Of a stretch of 64,000 bases of DNA, positions 45,985-54,716 are shown in pieces (the stretch's first letter is position 1; each line of letters opens with the position of its first letter). The stretch lies in NCBI RefSeq assembly GCF_005862235.1, contig NZ_VCEK01000001.1, positions 186,001 to 250,000 on the forward strand, given 5' to 3'. The translations under genes were made by a program, and so were the position numbers. The notes beneath the pieces were generated by a model, which worked only from the letters and a program-made list of their open reading frames with translations, had not been told where the DNA came from and ran no database searches. Origin of the DNA: Saccharomonospora piscinae. Lineage in GTDB: Bacteria; Actinomycetota; Actinomycetes; Mycobacteriales; Pseudonocardiaceae.

Positions 45985-47618
45985 CCGCCGGCGCGCAGGA
46001 AACGCCGGAGGTGCCGTTGCTTCGGCTGCGGTCGCTGGGGGTGACGTATCGCAGCGCGGTGGGCGAGGTGCCCGCGGTGCGGGGCGTGGATCTGACGTTG
46101 CGGGCGGGCGAGACGCTGGGGATCGCGGGGGAGTCGGGGTCGGGCAAGTCGACTGTGGCGATGAGTGTGCTGCGGCTGTTGCCGAAGTCGGCGTCGGTGA
46201 CCGGTGAGGTGTTGCTGCGCGGCGAGGACGTCAACGCGATGCGGTGGGGGCGGTTGCGGGCGGTGCGGTGGTCGTCGGCGTCGATCGTGTTCCAGGGGGC
46301 GATGCACGCGTTGAACCCGGTGCGCACGGTGGGCGAGCAGATCGCCGAACCGGTGCGGTTGCATGCCGTGGGTGGTGGTGCGGTGCGGGAGCGGGTGGCG
46401 GAGCTGCTGCGGCGGGTGGATCTGCCGCCGAGGCGGGCGGGGGCGTATCCGCACGAGCTCTCGGGTGGGCAGAAGCAGCGGGTGATGATCGCGATGGCGC
46501 TGGCGTGCGAGCCGGAGTTGATCGTGGCCGACGAGCCGACGACGGCGCTGGACGTGGTGGTGCAGCACCAGGTGTTGCGGTTGCTGGGTGAGCTGGTGGC
46601 GGAGCGGGGTATCGGGTTGGTGCTGATCAGCCATGATCTCGCGGTGCTGGCCCAGACCTGTGAGCGGGTCGCGGTGATGTACCGGGGTGAGGTCGTGGAG
46701 CAGGGCCCGTCGGGGGAGGTGTTCGAGCGGGGCGCGCATCAGCACACGCGCGCGCTGGCCGCCTCGGTGCACCGGGTCGGGGACGCGGACACGCGGATGG
46801 TCGCGGACGGTGAACACGGGGAGGTGGGTCAGGAGTTGCTGGCGGCCCGGGATCTCGTGGTGACGTTTCGTGATCGCGCGGGGGGTCGGGTCGGGGCGGT
46901 GGACGGGGTGGATCTGGGGGTGCGGCGCGGGGAGATCGTGGCGCTGGTGGGGCAGTCGGGGTCGGGCAAGACCACGCTGGCGAGGGCGTTGCTGGGATTG
47001 CAGCGCGTGGCCTCGGGATCGGTGCTGTTCGACGGTGCGCTGCTGCCGTCGTCGACGGCGGGGTTGCGGGCGTACCGGCGCAGCGTTCAGCTGGTGTCGC
47101 AGGACCCGGCCGGTGCGCTGAACCCTCGGCACACGGTGTACGAGGCGGTGGCCGAGGGGCCGCGGATCCACCGGTTGCCGGGCGACGAGCGAGCGCGGGT
47201 GGTGGCGGCGCTGGAGGCGGCGGAGCTGCGGCCTGCGGAGGAGTTCCTGTCGCGGTTGCCGCACGAGCTCTCGGGTGGGCAGCGGCAGCGGGTGGTGATC
47301 GCGGGGGCGCTGGCGTGCGAGCCGAGTGTGCTGGTCGCCGACGAGCCGGTGGCGTCGCTGGACGCGACGGTGCGCAACGAGATCCTGGCGTTGCTGTTGC
47401 GGTTGCGGCGTGATTTCGGGCTGGCGGCGTTGGTCATCACACACGACCTCGGGTTGGCGTGGGCGATCGCCGACCGGGTCGCGGTGATGCGCCGGGGCCG
47501 GATCGTGGAGTCGGGTGCGGTGGAGAAAGTGCTGCGCACGCCGCGTGAGGAGTACACGAGGTCGTTGCTCGCGGCGCTGCCGACACCTTCGGCGAGCGCA
47601 TTTCGTCGCGGTGTGTAA
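45981..47618 (+). CDS. Peptide ABC transporter ATPase, fused DppD-DppF
   Basis: 545 residues containing two complete ABC domains. First: Walker A G-E-S-G-S-G-K-S-T at residues 50-58, signature L-S-G-G-Q, Walker B L-I-V-A-D-E-P. Second: Walker A G-Q-S-G-S-G-K-T-T with Lys330, a second L-S-G-G-Q, and L-V-A-D-E-P. In most bacteria these are two proteins; here one chain supplies both nucleotide-binding sites. It closes the importer operon. Confidence 0.95.
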   Translation: MTAGAQETPEVPLLRLRSLGVTYRSAVGEVPAVRGVDLTLRAGETLGIAGESGSGKSTVAMSVLRLLPKSASVTGEVLLRGEDVNAMRWGRLRAVRWSSASIVFQGAMHALNPVRTVGEQIAEPVRLHAVGGGAVRERVAELLRRVDLPPRRAGAYPHELSGGQKQRVMIAMALACEPELIVADEPTTALDVVVQHQVLRLLGELVAERGIGLVLISHDLAVLAQTCERVAVMYRGEVVEQGPSGEVFERGAHQHTRALAASVHRVGDADTRMVADGEHGEVGQELLAARDLVVTFRDRAGGRVGAVDGVDLGVRRGEIVALVGQSGSGKTTLARALLGLQRVASGSVLFDGALLPSSTAGLRAYRRSVQLVSQDPAGALNPRHTVYEAVAEGPRIHRLPGDERARVVAALEAAELRPAEEFLSRLPHELSGGQRQRVVIAGALACEPSVLVADEPVASLDATVRNEILALLLRLRRDFGLAALVITHDLGLAWAIADRVAVMRRGRIVESGAVEKVLRTPREEYTRSLLAALPTPSASAFRRGV

Positions 47619-47632
47619 CCTCAGAAACCAGT

Positions 47633-49270
47633 ATGGCCACCACCACCGATTCCGTGCCGAGCGCCGAGGCGCCCACGGACGAATCCGAGTCCGCGCGCGC
47701 GGCTGCCCGCGCGGGCGCGTCGTCGCGTTTCCCGTACCGCACCATCGTGATGGGCGTTGTCGGCAGCACCGTGCTGATGCTGGCGTCGCTGGGGGCGGGC
47801 GGGGTCCTGGTCCGCGATCCGGTGATCGGGGCGGGCCCGCTGTCGTGGATGCGGTTCGGTCACGGTCACGCGCTGACCACCGCTGTGCTCTACGTCGGGT
47901 TCGCGCTCGTCGTGTGGGCGTGGGTGCGGTTGGGCCGTTACGCCCTGGCCGGCCGCATCGGGACGAGACCGATCCTGGTGGCCGCGTTCGCGTGGATGGC
48001 GCCGCTGCTGGTGGCGCCGCCGCTGTTCACGCGGGATGTGTTCTCGTATCTCGGGCAGGGCGCGCAGTTGCTGCACGGGCTGGACCCGTACGACTACGGG
48101 CCCGCCGCGCTGAACGTGTTGCCGGACGTGGTGCAGAACGTGCATCCGTTGTGGCAGACCACTCCCGCGCCGTACGGGCCGTTGTTCCTGTTGGTGGCGG
48201 AGAACATCGTGGGCGTCACCGGGAACAACATGATCGCCGGGGTCATCGGGACCCGGGTGGTGTTGTTGCTGGGGCTGGCGGGGATGCTGTGGGCGCTGCC
48301 GAAGCTGGTGCGGCATCTGGGTGGCCGGTTGCCGGTGACGATGTGGCTGGCCGTGGCGAGCCCGATGACGGTGATCCACCTGGTCGGTGGTCCGCACAAC
48401 GATTTGTTGATGCTGGCGTTCCTCACGATCGGGGTGTGGGCGGCGCTGGAACGCAAGCACGCGGTGGCCGTCGCGCTGGTCACCGTGGGGATGCTGATCA
48501 AACCGACGGCGGCGGTGGCGTTGCCGTTCCTGGTGTGGGTGTGGGCCAACCACCTGCCGGGTGACGAGAGCTTGTGGCGCCGCTTCGTGAAGGCGGTGAC
48601 ACCGTCGCTGGGCATCTTCGGGGTGGTGTTCGTCGCGGGTACGTGGGTGTCGCTGGGGTCGGTCAACCTGGGCTGGGTGACCGGGTTGCAGGCGCCGCAG
48701 ATCATCGCGAACTGGCTGAACTTCCCGACCGGGCTCGGGGAGGTGGCGCACACGCTGGTGAACCTGGTGGTGGGGGTGCCGGTGTCGCCGTTCGTGACGG
48801 TGGCGCGGGCGCTGGCGTGGGTGGCGCTGATCGCGGTGATGGTGTGGCAGTGGTGGAAGGCCCGGCACGGTGGCCGGGAGGCCATCCTGCGCATGGCTGT
48901 CACGTTGCTGGCGGTGGCGTTGTTCGCGCCTCCGACGTTGCCGTGGTATCTCACGTGGGGTTTCGTGATCGCGTCGGCGTTCGCGTGGCGGCGGGTGCAT
49001 CTGGCGGTCGTGGTGGCGGTGTCGGTGTTCTTGGTGCTGGTGTACTACCCCACCGGTGAGCAGAGCCTGTACGACTGGTGGTTCATCGTCGGGGTGATCG
49101 CCGCCAGCGTCTACGCCGCGGCGTCGTTGTTGAAGCCCGACCCGCTGGGGTTGATCGCGGTGTGGCGGCGGGAGCCGGTCACCCGGGCCCGGGATGACAC
49201 TCCGGACGAGCCGGGGGAGCAGGTGGCGCCGGAGGGTCCGCCGACGCCGACCACCCGCGCCAGGTCATGA
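47633..49270 (+). CDS. mptB: Polyprenol-phosphate-mannose-dependent alpha-1,6-mannosyltransferase (MptB-like)
   Basis: 545 residues, about 12 hydrophobic helices, GT-C superfamily. The loop between early helices reads T-R-D-V-F-S-Y-L-G-Q-G followed by G-L-D-P-Y-D-Y-G-P and P-A-P-Y-G-P-L, matching MptB/MptA of corynebacteria and mycobacteria; the acidic D in R-D-V is at the GT-C catalytic position. It probably extends the alpha-1,6-mannan backbone of lipomannan at the outer face of the membrane. The 3' end overlaps the convergent PPOX gene by 92 bases. Confidence 0.87.
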   Translation: MATTTDSVPSAEAPTDESESARAAARAGASSRFPYRTIVMGVVGSTVLMLASLGAGGVLVRDPVIGAGPLSWMRFGHGHALTTAVLYVGFALVVWAWVRLGRYALAGRIGTRPILVAAFAWMAPLLVAPPLFTRDVFSYLGQGAQLLHGLDPYDYGPAALNVLPDVVQNVHPLWQTTPAPYGPLFLLVAENIVGVTGNNMIAGVIGTRVVLLLGLAGMLWALPKLVRHLGGRLPVTMWLAVASPMTVIHLVGGPHNDLLMLAFLTIGVWAALERKHAVAVALVTVGMLIKPTAAVALPFLVWVWANHLPGDESLWRRFVKAVTPSLGIFGVVFVAGTWVSLGSVNLGWVTGLQAPQIIANWLNFPTGLGEVAHTLVNLVVGVPVSPFVTVARALAWVALIAVMVWQWWKARHGGREAILRMAVTLLAVALFAPPTLPWYLTWGFVIASAFAWRRVHLAVVVAVSVFLVLVYYPTGEQSLYDWWFIVGVIAASVYAAASLLKPDPLGLIAVWRREPVTRARDDTPDEPGEQVAPEGPPTPTTRARS

Positions 49271-49646
49271 CTCGTACCCGGATGACCGGCCCGGCCGGTG
49301 CCGTGCGGGCGTACTGCTGATACTTGGCGGCCAGCGCGGTCACGGCGTCCGGGTCGCTGTCGGTGACGGTGGCGTGGCCGTCGGCGCGGACCCACCACAG
49401 TCGTGACCAGTCGTCGTCGTAGTGGTCGACCAGCAGCGACACCCGCGGGTGGGCGCGGATGTTGCGCAGCCGACGCAGGGCGCGGGTGGACTTCGGTTTG
49501 GCGTCCACGGCCGACACCACGTCGCCGTGGTCCATCGCGAACGTCACCGGCACCAGGTGCGGCGCACCGTCGGCGCCGGTGGTGGCGAGTCGCGCCACCC
49601 GCGCCGCCGCGAACAGCCGACGCGCCGCCACCTCGTCCACGCGCAT
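49179..49646 (-). CDS. PPOX-class F420-dependent protein (TIGR03668 type)
   Basis: 155 residues with the split-barrel flavin fold: V-A-R-L-A-T-T-G-A-D-G-A-P-H-L-V-P-V-T-F, then K-P-K-S-T-R-A-L-R-R-L-R-N-I, V-S-L-L-V-D-H-Y-D and L-W-W-V-R-A-D-G. This is the TIGR03668 group of probable F420 enzymes. The C-terminal ~25 residues (P-P-A-P-P-A-P-P-A-R-P) are encoded in the region overlapping mptB and look unstructured. Confidence 0.87.
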   Translation of the reverse strand: MRVDEVAARRLFAAARVARLATTGADGAPHLVPVTFAMDHGDVVSAVDAKPKSTRALRRLRNIRAHPRVSLLVDHYDDDWSRLWWVRADGHATVTDSDPDAVTALAAKYQQYARTAPAGPVIRVRVMTWRGWSASADPPAPPAPPARPECHPGPG

Positions 49647-49655
49647 GGGATCAGC

Positions 49656-50300
49656 CTAGGGCTCCGTGACCGCGCGGGGGCGGCGGCAGACGTAGGCGTG
49701 GGCTGGGGGCAGGTTGCGCCACACGGTGCGGGTCACCACCACCTCGTCGAACAGGTGTTCCAGCAGGCCACGGAACCGCACCGCGCCCGACAGGGGCGCG
49801 GCGTGCCGGTAGGCGAACGTGCTGAACGCGCCGTCGGGTGCGAGCGAGCGGGTCACCTCACGCAGGATGCGCTGCTGGGTGGCCACGGGGAACAGGGACC
49901 AGGGCAGGCCGCTGACGACCGCGTCGACCTGGTCGACTCCCTGTTCCGCGAGCAGCTCGGTGAGGTCGGCGGCGTCACCGTCGACGACAGTGACGGCCGG
50001 GTGCTGGCTGCGGACGTGTTCGGCGAGGACGGGGTCGATCTCCACGGCGAGGTGGCGGCCGCCCGTGGGCAGCCGCCGCATGACCTGTGCGGTGACCGCG
50101 CCTGTGCCCGCGCCCAGCTCGGCCACGGTGGGGGCGCCCTGGGTGGGCACGACCGAGGCCAGCACGGTGCCCAGCGCGGCGGAGCTTGGCGCGACGGCAC
50201 CGAGCAGGCGTGGGCTGCGCACGGCGGCGGAGACGAACACGGACACGGCGCGGGACGCCCGGGGCGTCGTCGTCGGAGTCGTCGGAGGGAAGAACACCAT
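49656..50300 (-). CDS. Class I SAM-dependent methyltransferase
   Basis: 214 residues. Motif I is V-A-E-L-G-A-G-T-G-A-V-T, followed by A-V-E-I-D-P and D-G-D-A-A-D-L. The fold resembles the KsgA/phospholipid N-methyltransferase group (cf. the V-S-G-L-P-W segment where rRNA dimethylases have N-L-P-Y). A phospholipid or small-molecule target is more likely than rRNA. It lies 9 bases upstream of the PPOX gene on the same strand. Confidence 0.82.
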   Translation of the reverse strand: MVFFPPTTPTTTPRASRAVSVFVSAAVRSPRLLGAVAPSSAALGTVLASVVPTQGAPTVAELGAGTGAVTAQVMRRLPTGGRHLAVEIDPVLAEHVRSQHPAVTVVDGDAADLTELLAEQGVDQVDAVVSGLPWSLFPVATQQRILREVTRSLAPDGAFSTFAYRHAAPLSGAVRFRGLLEHLFDEVVVTRTVWRNLPPAHAYVCRRPRAVTEP

Positions 50301-50363
50301 GCGCCGATTGTGTCGTGTCCGAACTGACGGCGGCCTCAGGCACCGGTTTCCGGGGCGACGGGT

Positions 50364-51287
50364 TCACTGACCTGGGGCGACGGTCAGCGTGCCCGTGGCG
50401 GCGTCGAGTTCGGCCGGCAACCCGAGCGGCACCGCCAGCGCTCCGGGGTGGTGGCCGACGTCCAGCCGCCACGCGGTCGGCACACCGAGCGGGCCCAGCC
50501 GGTCGCACAGCACCGCGCGCACGGCGCCCGGGTCGGAACCGCAGTCGCTCCACGAGCCGAGTGCGAGCCCGGCCACGTCGTCGAACCAGCCGGTGCGCAG
50601 CAGGTGGGTGAGCAGGCGGTCGATGCGGTAGGGCTCCTCGCCCACGTCCTCCAGCACGGCGATACCGCCGTGGGCGGGCCGCGACTCGCGGGTACCGACC
50701 CCGGCGGCGAGGACGCTGAGGTTACCGCCGACGATGCGTCCCCTGGCCAGCCCGGCGCGCAGTGGTTCGGCGGCCGGGCTGGGCAGGGTGCGCCTGGCGC
50801 AGGGCGCGAACAGGGTCGTGCGCAGGTGTTCGGCGGCCACCGGGTCGAAGTACGCGGTGGCGGGCATCGCCGCCAGCACCGTCGGCACACCCAGGTGGGT
50901 GGCGACGGCCTCGTGAACGGCGGTGGCGTCGCTCGATCCCGCGAACAGGGTGGGTTCGGCGTGGCGCAGGGCGGCCCAGTCCACCAGATCGAGCATGCGG
51001 TGACTGCCGTAGCCCCCTCGGGCGGCCAGCACCGCCCGCACGTGCGGGTCCAGCCAGGCCTCGGTGAAGTCGCGGGCACGGTCGGCGTCCTCGGCGGCCA
51101 GGTAGTCCAGCCGGGGGTGCGGCCGGTCGTCGCGCACGGTGCCGCCCACCCGCACCCGCAGCCCCCACGACTCCAGGACGGCCACGCCGGTGCGCACCGC
51201 GTCGGGGTCGGCGGGCCCGGAACACGCCACCAGCGCGACGGTGTCCCCGGCCCGCAGCGCGGGTGGGCACCGCCGCTCGGTGGTCAC
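50364..51287 (-). CDS. LD-carboxypeptidase (S66 family)
   Basis: 307 residues from GTG 51287, overlapping the upstream S9 peptidase stop by 4 bases. The nucleophile loop is F-A-G-S-S-D-A-T, comparable to G-x-S-D-x-T of LdcA; the C-terminal domain has V-L-E-D-V-G-E-E-P-Y-R-I-D-R (Glu) and D-V-G-H-H-P-G (His), completing the Ser-Glu-His triad. LdcA removes D-Ala from recycled murein tetrapeptides. The other murein-salvage genes 3-12 kb to the left fit this role; the substrate is inferred. Confidence 0.9.
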   Translation of the reverse strand: MTTERRCPPALRAGDTVALVACSGPADPDAVRTGVAVLESWGLRVRVGGTVRDDRPHPRLDYLAAEDADRARDFTEAWLDPHVRAVLAARGGYGSHRMLDLVDWAALRHAEPTLFAGSSDATAVHEAVATHLGVPTVLAAMPATAYFDPVAAEHLRTTLFAPCARRTLPSPAAEPLRAGLARGRIVGGNLSVLAAGVGTRESRPAHGGIAVLEDVGEEPYRIDRLLTHLLRTGWFDDVAGLALGSWSDCGSDPGAVRAVLCDRLGPLGVPTAWRLDVGHHPGALAVPLGLPAELDAATGTLTVAPGQ

Positions 51288-53221
51288 CGGCGCAGGCGCA
51301 CCGGCGGCACGCCCGGGGTGTCGAAGCCGAAAACGTGCCCGTAGAAGGCGAGTTCGGTCTCCAGGGCCGTGACCATGGTCTCCGCGCGGCGGAAACCGTG
51401 CTGTTCGCCGGGGAATCTCACCAGGGCGTGCGGGACGCCGCTGCCGCGCAGGGCCGCGACGAACCGTTCGGCCTGCTCCGGCGGGCAGATCTCGTCCTGC
51501 TCGCCCTGCAACAGCAGCACCGGGCCCGCCAGCCCGCCGAGGTTGTGCAGCGGTGAGCGTGCGGTGTAGCGGCCCTCGGTGTCGGGCAGCGGGCCCACCA
51601 GCCCTTCGACGTAGCGGGACTCGAAGTCGTGGGTCTCGCCGCCGTCGCCGGTCCACGGCCGCAGGTCGAGGATCGGGTACTTGGCCGTGGCCGCGCGGTA
51701 GAGGCCGCGGGTGGTGGCCGACGCGGCGGCGGTGAAACCGCCCGCGCTGCCTCCCCGGATCGCGAGCCGGTCCGGATCGGCGAGGCCCTCGGCCACCAGC
51801 GCCTGCGCGACGGCGGCGCAGTCGTCGACGTCGACCACGCCCCACCCGCCGCGCAACCGTTCCCGGTAGGCCCTGCCCCGGCCGGTGGAGCCGCCGTAGT
51901 CCACCGCCACCACCCCGATGCCGCGGCTGGTGAAAAACGCGAAGTCCAGCTCCAGCGCCGGATGGTGGCGCCCGGTGGGACCGCCGTGTGCGTGGACCAG
52001 GTACGGGGGCCGCTGCCCTTCGGGCCCGGTGTGGTCGGGATTGGCCGGCGGGTACACGTAGGCCGGTACGGTGCTGCCGTCCCCGGCGGGGAACGACCGT
52101 ATCCGCGGCTCGGGCAGGTAGGTGCTCGCCGGGCCGGGGGCGGGGTCGGTGAGGTCGGTGATCGTGCCGTCGCCGGGGTGCACGCGCACCACCGCCGCGC
52201 GCCGCGCCGGGCCTGCCGCGACCCCGACGACCGCGTCGCCGTGGCGGGCCAGCGTCGGGGTCCACGCGGTGAGTTCGCCCTCGGCGACGGGGGACACGGC
52301 ACCGGTGGACTCGTCGAGCACCGCGAGCCCGTGGCTGGTGAGCACGGCGTGCCTGCCGCCGCCCAGCGGCGTCGTCCAGCGCGATCCGAGTTTCCACAGC
52401 GGCCCGCCCAGCTCCGCCTCCACCCCGGTGAGCGCCTCGGCGGCGCCGTCGAGGGTGATGCGGTGGGGAACCCACCAGCCACCGGGGTCGGTGATCGCGA
52501 TGAGCGCGTCAGGGCCGTCCCAGTCGAGCTGGCACACCGACGTCGCCGCGTCGCCCGCGAGCACCCGGTGCGGGCCCAGCGTGCCGTCGCCGAGGACCTC
52601 CGCCACACACAGCGACGTCGTGTCCCACGGCATGGCGGGATGGTCCCAGCCCAGCCACGCGGCGTGCCGCCCGTCGGGCGCGAGGCGGGGCGCGGTGAGG
52701 AAGTGGTGGGACGCCGCCAGCGGACGCGGGCTCCCACCCGACAGCGGGACCGCCACCAGGTCGCGGGCGACGTCGGCGCGCCCGGGGCCGAGCGCGGTCT
52801 CCCGCACCGCCCACACCTCACCGGGCGGGCCGGGGCACAGATCGGCGAACCGCACCCCCTGCGGGGTGTCCGGTTCCGCCGTCAGCGGCGTCACCGCGCC
52901 GGGCCCGGCGCGCAGGTCCAGCGCGTACAGGCGCTGGTCGTCCCAGTGCGTGAAGACCAGCGTGTCGCCCCGCAGCAGCCACGGGCGGCCGCCGTACTCG
53001 TGGACCCGGTTCCGCGCGCTCCACGGGGCGGGCAGCATCTCCTGCACCGCGCCGTCCACCCAGCGCACCAGCGCCACCCGCCCGTTCTCGTGGGGGCGTG
53101 ATTCGGCCCACCACACGGCGCCGTCCACGACGTCCACCCAGTGCGGCGTGGTGCCCGCGCCCGCGACGTCGCGGGCGCTGATCGGGGAGGTCCAGCTGCC
53201 GTAGGGGGTGATCGTGGGCAT
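51284..53221 (-). CDS. S9-family prolyl oligopeptidase-like peptidase
   Basis: 645 residues from ATG 53221. The first ~370 residues are a beta-propeller (L-V-F-T-H-W-D-D-Q-R-L-Y-A-L-D-L; H-A-A-W-L-G-W-D-H). The C-terminal alpha/beta-hydrolase has the nucleophile in R-G-G-S-A-G-G with Ser492, Asp in G-E-Q-D-E-I and His in E-Q-H-G-F. No signal peptide, so cytoplasmic. It is co-transcribed with the LD-carboxypeptidase and would degrade short peptides. Confidence 0.92.
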   Translation of the reverse strand: MPTITPYGSWTSPISARDVAGAGTTPHWVDVVDGAVWWAESRPHENGRVALVRWVDGAVQEMLPAPWSARNRVHEYGGRPWLLRGDTLVFTHWDDQRLYALDLRAGPGAVTPLTAEPDTPQGVRFADLCPGPPGEVWAVRETALGPGRADVARDLVAVPLSGGSPRPLAASHHFLTAPRLAPDGRHAAWLGWDHPAMPWDTTSLCVAEVLGDGTLGPHRVLAGDAATSVCQLDWDGPDALIAITDPGGWWVPHRITLDGAAEALTGVEAELGGPLWKLGSRWTTPLGGGRHAVLTSHGLAVLDESTGAVSPVAEGELTAWTPTLARHGDAVVGVAAGPARRAAVVRVHPGDGTITDLTDPAPGPASTYLPEPRIRSFPAGDGSTVPAYVYPPANPDHTGPEGQRPPYLVHAHGGPTGRHHPALELDFAFFTSRGIGVVAVDYGGSTGRGRAYRERLRGGWGVVDVDDCAAVAQALVAEGLADPDRLAIRGGSAGGFTAAASATTRGLYRAATAKYPILDLRPWTGDGGETHDFESRYVEGLVGPLPDTEGRYTARSPLHNLGGLAGPVLLLQGEQDEICPPEQAERFVAALRGSGVPHALVRFPGEQHGFRRAETMVTALETELAFYGHVFGFDTPGVPPVRLRR

Positions 53222-53305
53222 GGGCGTCAGCCTAGAAGATCTTGCGCTGCGCCGGTGCCCCCGAACGAGCCTCACGGGGGCGGTTGGCATAGGGTCGTAG
53301 GTGCC

Positions 53306-53884
53306 ATGGCTCGTGTCATCCACGTCTTCCGTCAACCCGACCGCTTCGTCGCGGGCACGGTCGGGCAACCCGGCGACCGCACGTTCTATCTGCAGGCCCG
53401 GGAAAACGTCCGCACCATCAGTGTGACCGTCGAGAAGCAGCAGGTCGAGGTGCTCGCCGAGCGGCTCGCGTCGCTGCTGGAGGAAGTCGCCAGCCGATTC
53501 GGCGCCGACGTGCCCGAGGAGGTGCCGGACGACCTCGTGGACACCGAACCACTCGACGTGCCCGTCGAGGAGGAGTTCCGGGTCGGCACCATGGGTCTGG
53601 GCTGGGACGCCGAGAGCAAGGCTGTGGTGATCGAACTGCTCGCGATCACCGACACCGAGGTCGACGAGGCCGTCGTGCTCGACGACACCGAGGAGGGGCC
53701 CGACGCGGTGCGGGTGTTCCTGAGCCCCGCCGCCGCCCGCGCGTTCGCCTCCCGCGCCGACCGGGTCGTCAACGCGGGCCGCAAACCCTGCCCGCTGTGC
53801 GGGGAGCCGCTGGACCCGGCCGGGCACATCTGCCCACGCCAGAACGGGTACCGGCGCGACGCCGAGATCGCCGACGAGGACTGA
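53306..53884 (+). CDS. DUF3090-family protein
   Basis: 192 residues. The N-terminal I-H-V-F-R-Q-P-D-R-F-V-A-G-T-V-G, F-Y-L-Q-A-R and V-E-K-Q-Q-V segments are those of the actinobacterial DUF3090 family. The C-terminus is a likely zinc ribbon, C-P-L-C-G-E-P-L-D-P-A-G-H-I-C-P-R. Function unknown. In mycobacteria it sits between a histidine phosphatase and a SCO1664-type gene; here only the SCO1664 partner (7 bases downstream) is adjacent. Confidence 0.92.
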   Translation: MARVIHVFRQPDRFVAGTVGQPGDRTFYLQARENVRTISVTVEKQQVEVLAERLASLLEEVASRFGADVPEEVPDDLVDTEPLDVPVEEEFRVGTMGLGWDAESKAVVIELLAITDTEVDEAVVLDDTEEGPDAVRVFLSPAAARAFASRADRVVNAGRKPCPLCGEPLDPAGHICPRQNGYRRDAEIADED

Positions 53885-53891
53885 CCGCGCG

Positions 53892-54695
53892 TTGACCGAG
53901 CACGTGGAGGCGACCGACCCCGCTGCCCTCGAGGTGGTCACACGCGGCGCTCTCGACGTGGAGGGCAGGCTCGTCGACGCCTCCAACCTCACGCTGCTGT
54001 GCTCCGTCGAACTCGACGGCGCCGCCGCCAGGGCGGTGTACAAGCCGGTGGCGGGGGAGCGGCCCCTGTGGGACTTTCCCGACGGCACCCTCGCCGGGCG
54101 GGAGACCGCCACCTACCTCATCTCCCGCGAGGCCGGGCTGGGGCACGTGCCGCCGACCGTGCTGCGGGACGGGCCGCTCGGCGAGGGCATGGTGCAACTG
54201 TGGATCGACACCACCGACGAACCGCTGGTCGACGTGCTCCCTCCCGCCGAGGTCCCCGCCGGGTGGAAGGTGGTGCTGCGCGCGGCCACGGAGGACGGCG
54301 AACCGGTCGTGCTCGCCCACGCCGATCACCCCGGGGTGCGGGAGCTGGCGGCGCTGGACATCGTGGTCAACAACACCGACCGCAAGGGCGGGCACGTGCT
54401 GCCCGGGCGCGACGGCCTGGTCTACGGCGTCGACCACGGCATCTGCCTGCACACCGAGCCGAAACTGCGCACCGTGCTGTGGGGGTGGGCGGGGCAGGCG
54501 CTGCCCGGTGAGGTGCTCGACAAGCTGCGCAAACTGCGGTTCGCGCTCGACCACGACCTCGGTGACACGCTCGCGCTCCACCTCACCCCGGCCGAGATCA
54601 CCGCCGTGGCGGAGCGCACCGACGCCCTCCTCGCCGCGGGCACGCTGCCCGCGCCCGGCGACGACTGGCGCCCCCTGCCCTGGCCGCTGTTCTAG
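53892..54695 (+). CDS. SCO1664-family (PI3/4-kinase-like fold) protein
   Basis: 267 residues from TTG 53892. Kinase-like elements: A-V-Y-K-P-V-A-G-E (Lys), then D-I-V-V-N-N-T-D-R-K-G-G-H-V-L and V-Y-G-V-D-H-G-I, which resemble the catalytic Asp/Asn and D-H-G metal loop of phosphatidylinositol-kinase-like proteins. The family (TIGR03843) is conserved in actinobacteria; its substrate is unknown. It is 7 bases after DUF3090. Confidence 0.9.
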   Translation: MTEHVEATDPAALEVVTRGALDVEGRLVDASNLTLLCSVELDGAAARAVYKPVAGERPLWDFPDGTLAGRETATYLISREAGLGHVPPTVLRDGPLGEGMVQLWIDTTDEPLVDVLPPAEVPAGWKVVLRAATEDGEPVVLAHADHPGVRELAALDIVVNNTDRKGGHVLPGRDGLVYGVDHGICLHTEPKLRTVLWGWAGQALPGEVLDKLRKLRFALDHDLGDTLALHLTPAEITAVAERTDALLAAGTLPAPGDDWRPLPWPLF

Positions 54696-54716
54696 GACGC
54701 CGCGACAACGCCGCCG

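Noticed and set aside
39945-53221. A natural-product gene cluster
   Set aside because: Peptidases, importer and transferases are present but there is no synthase, carrier protein or tailoring set; salvage explains the content better.
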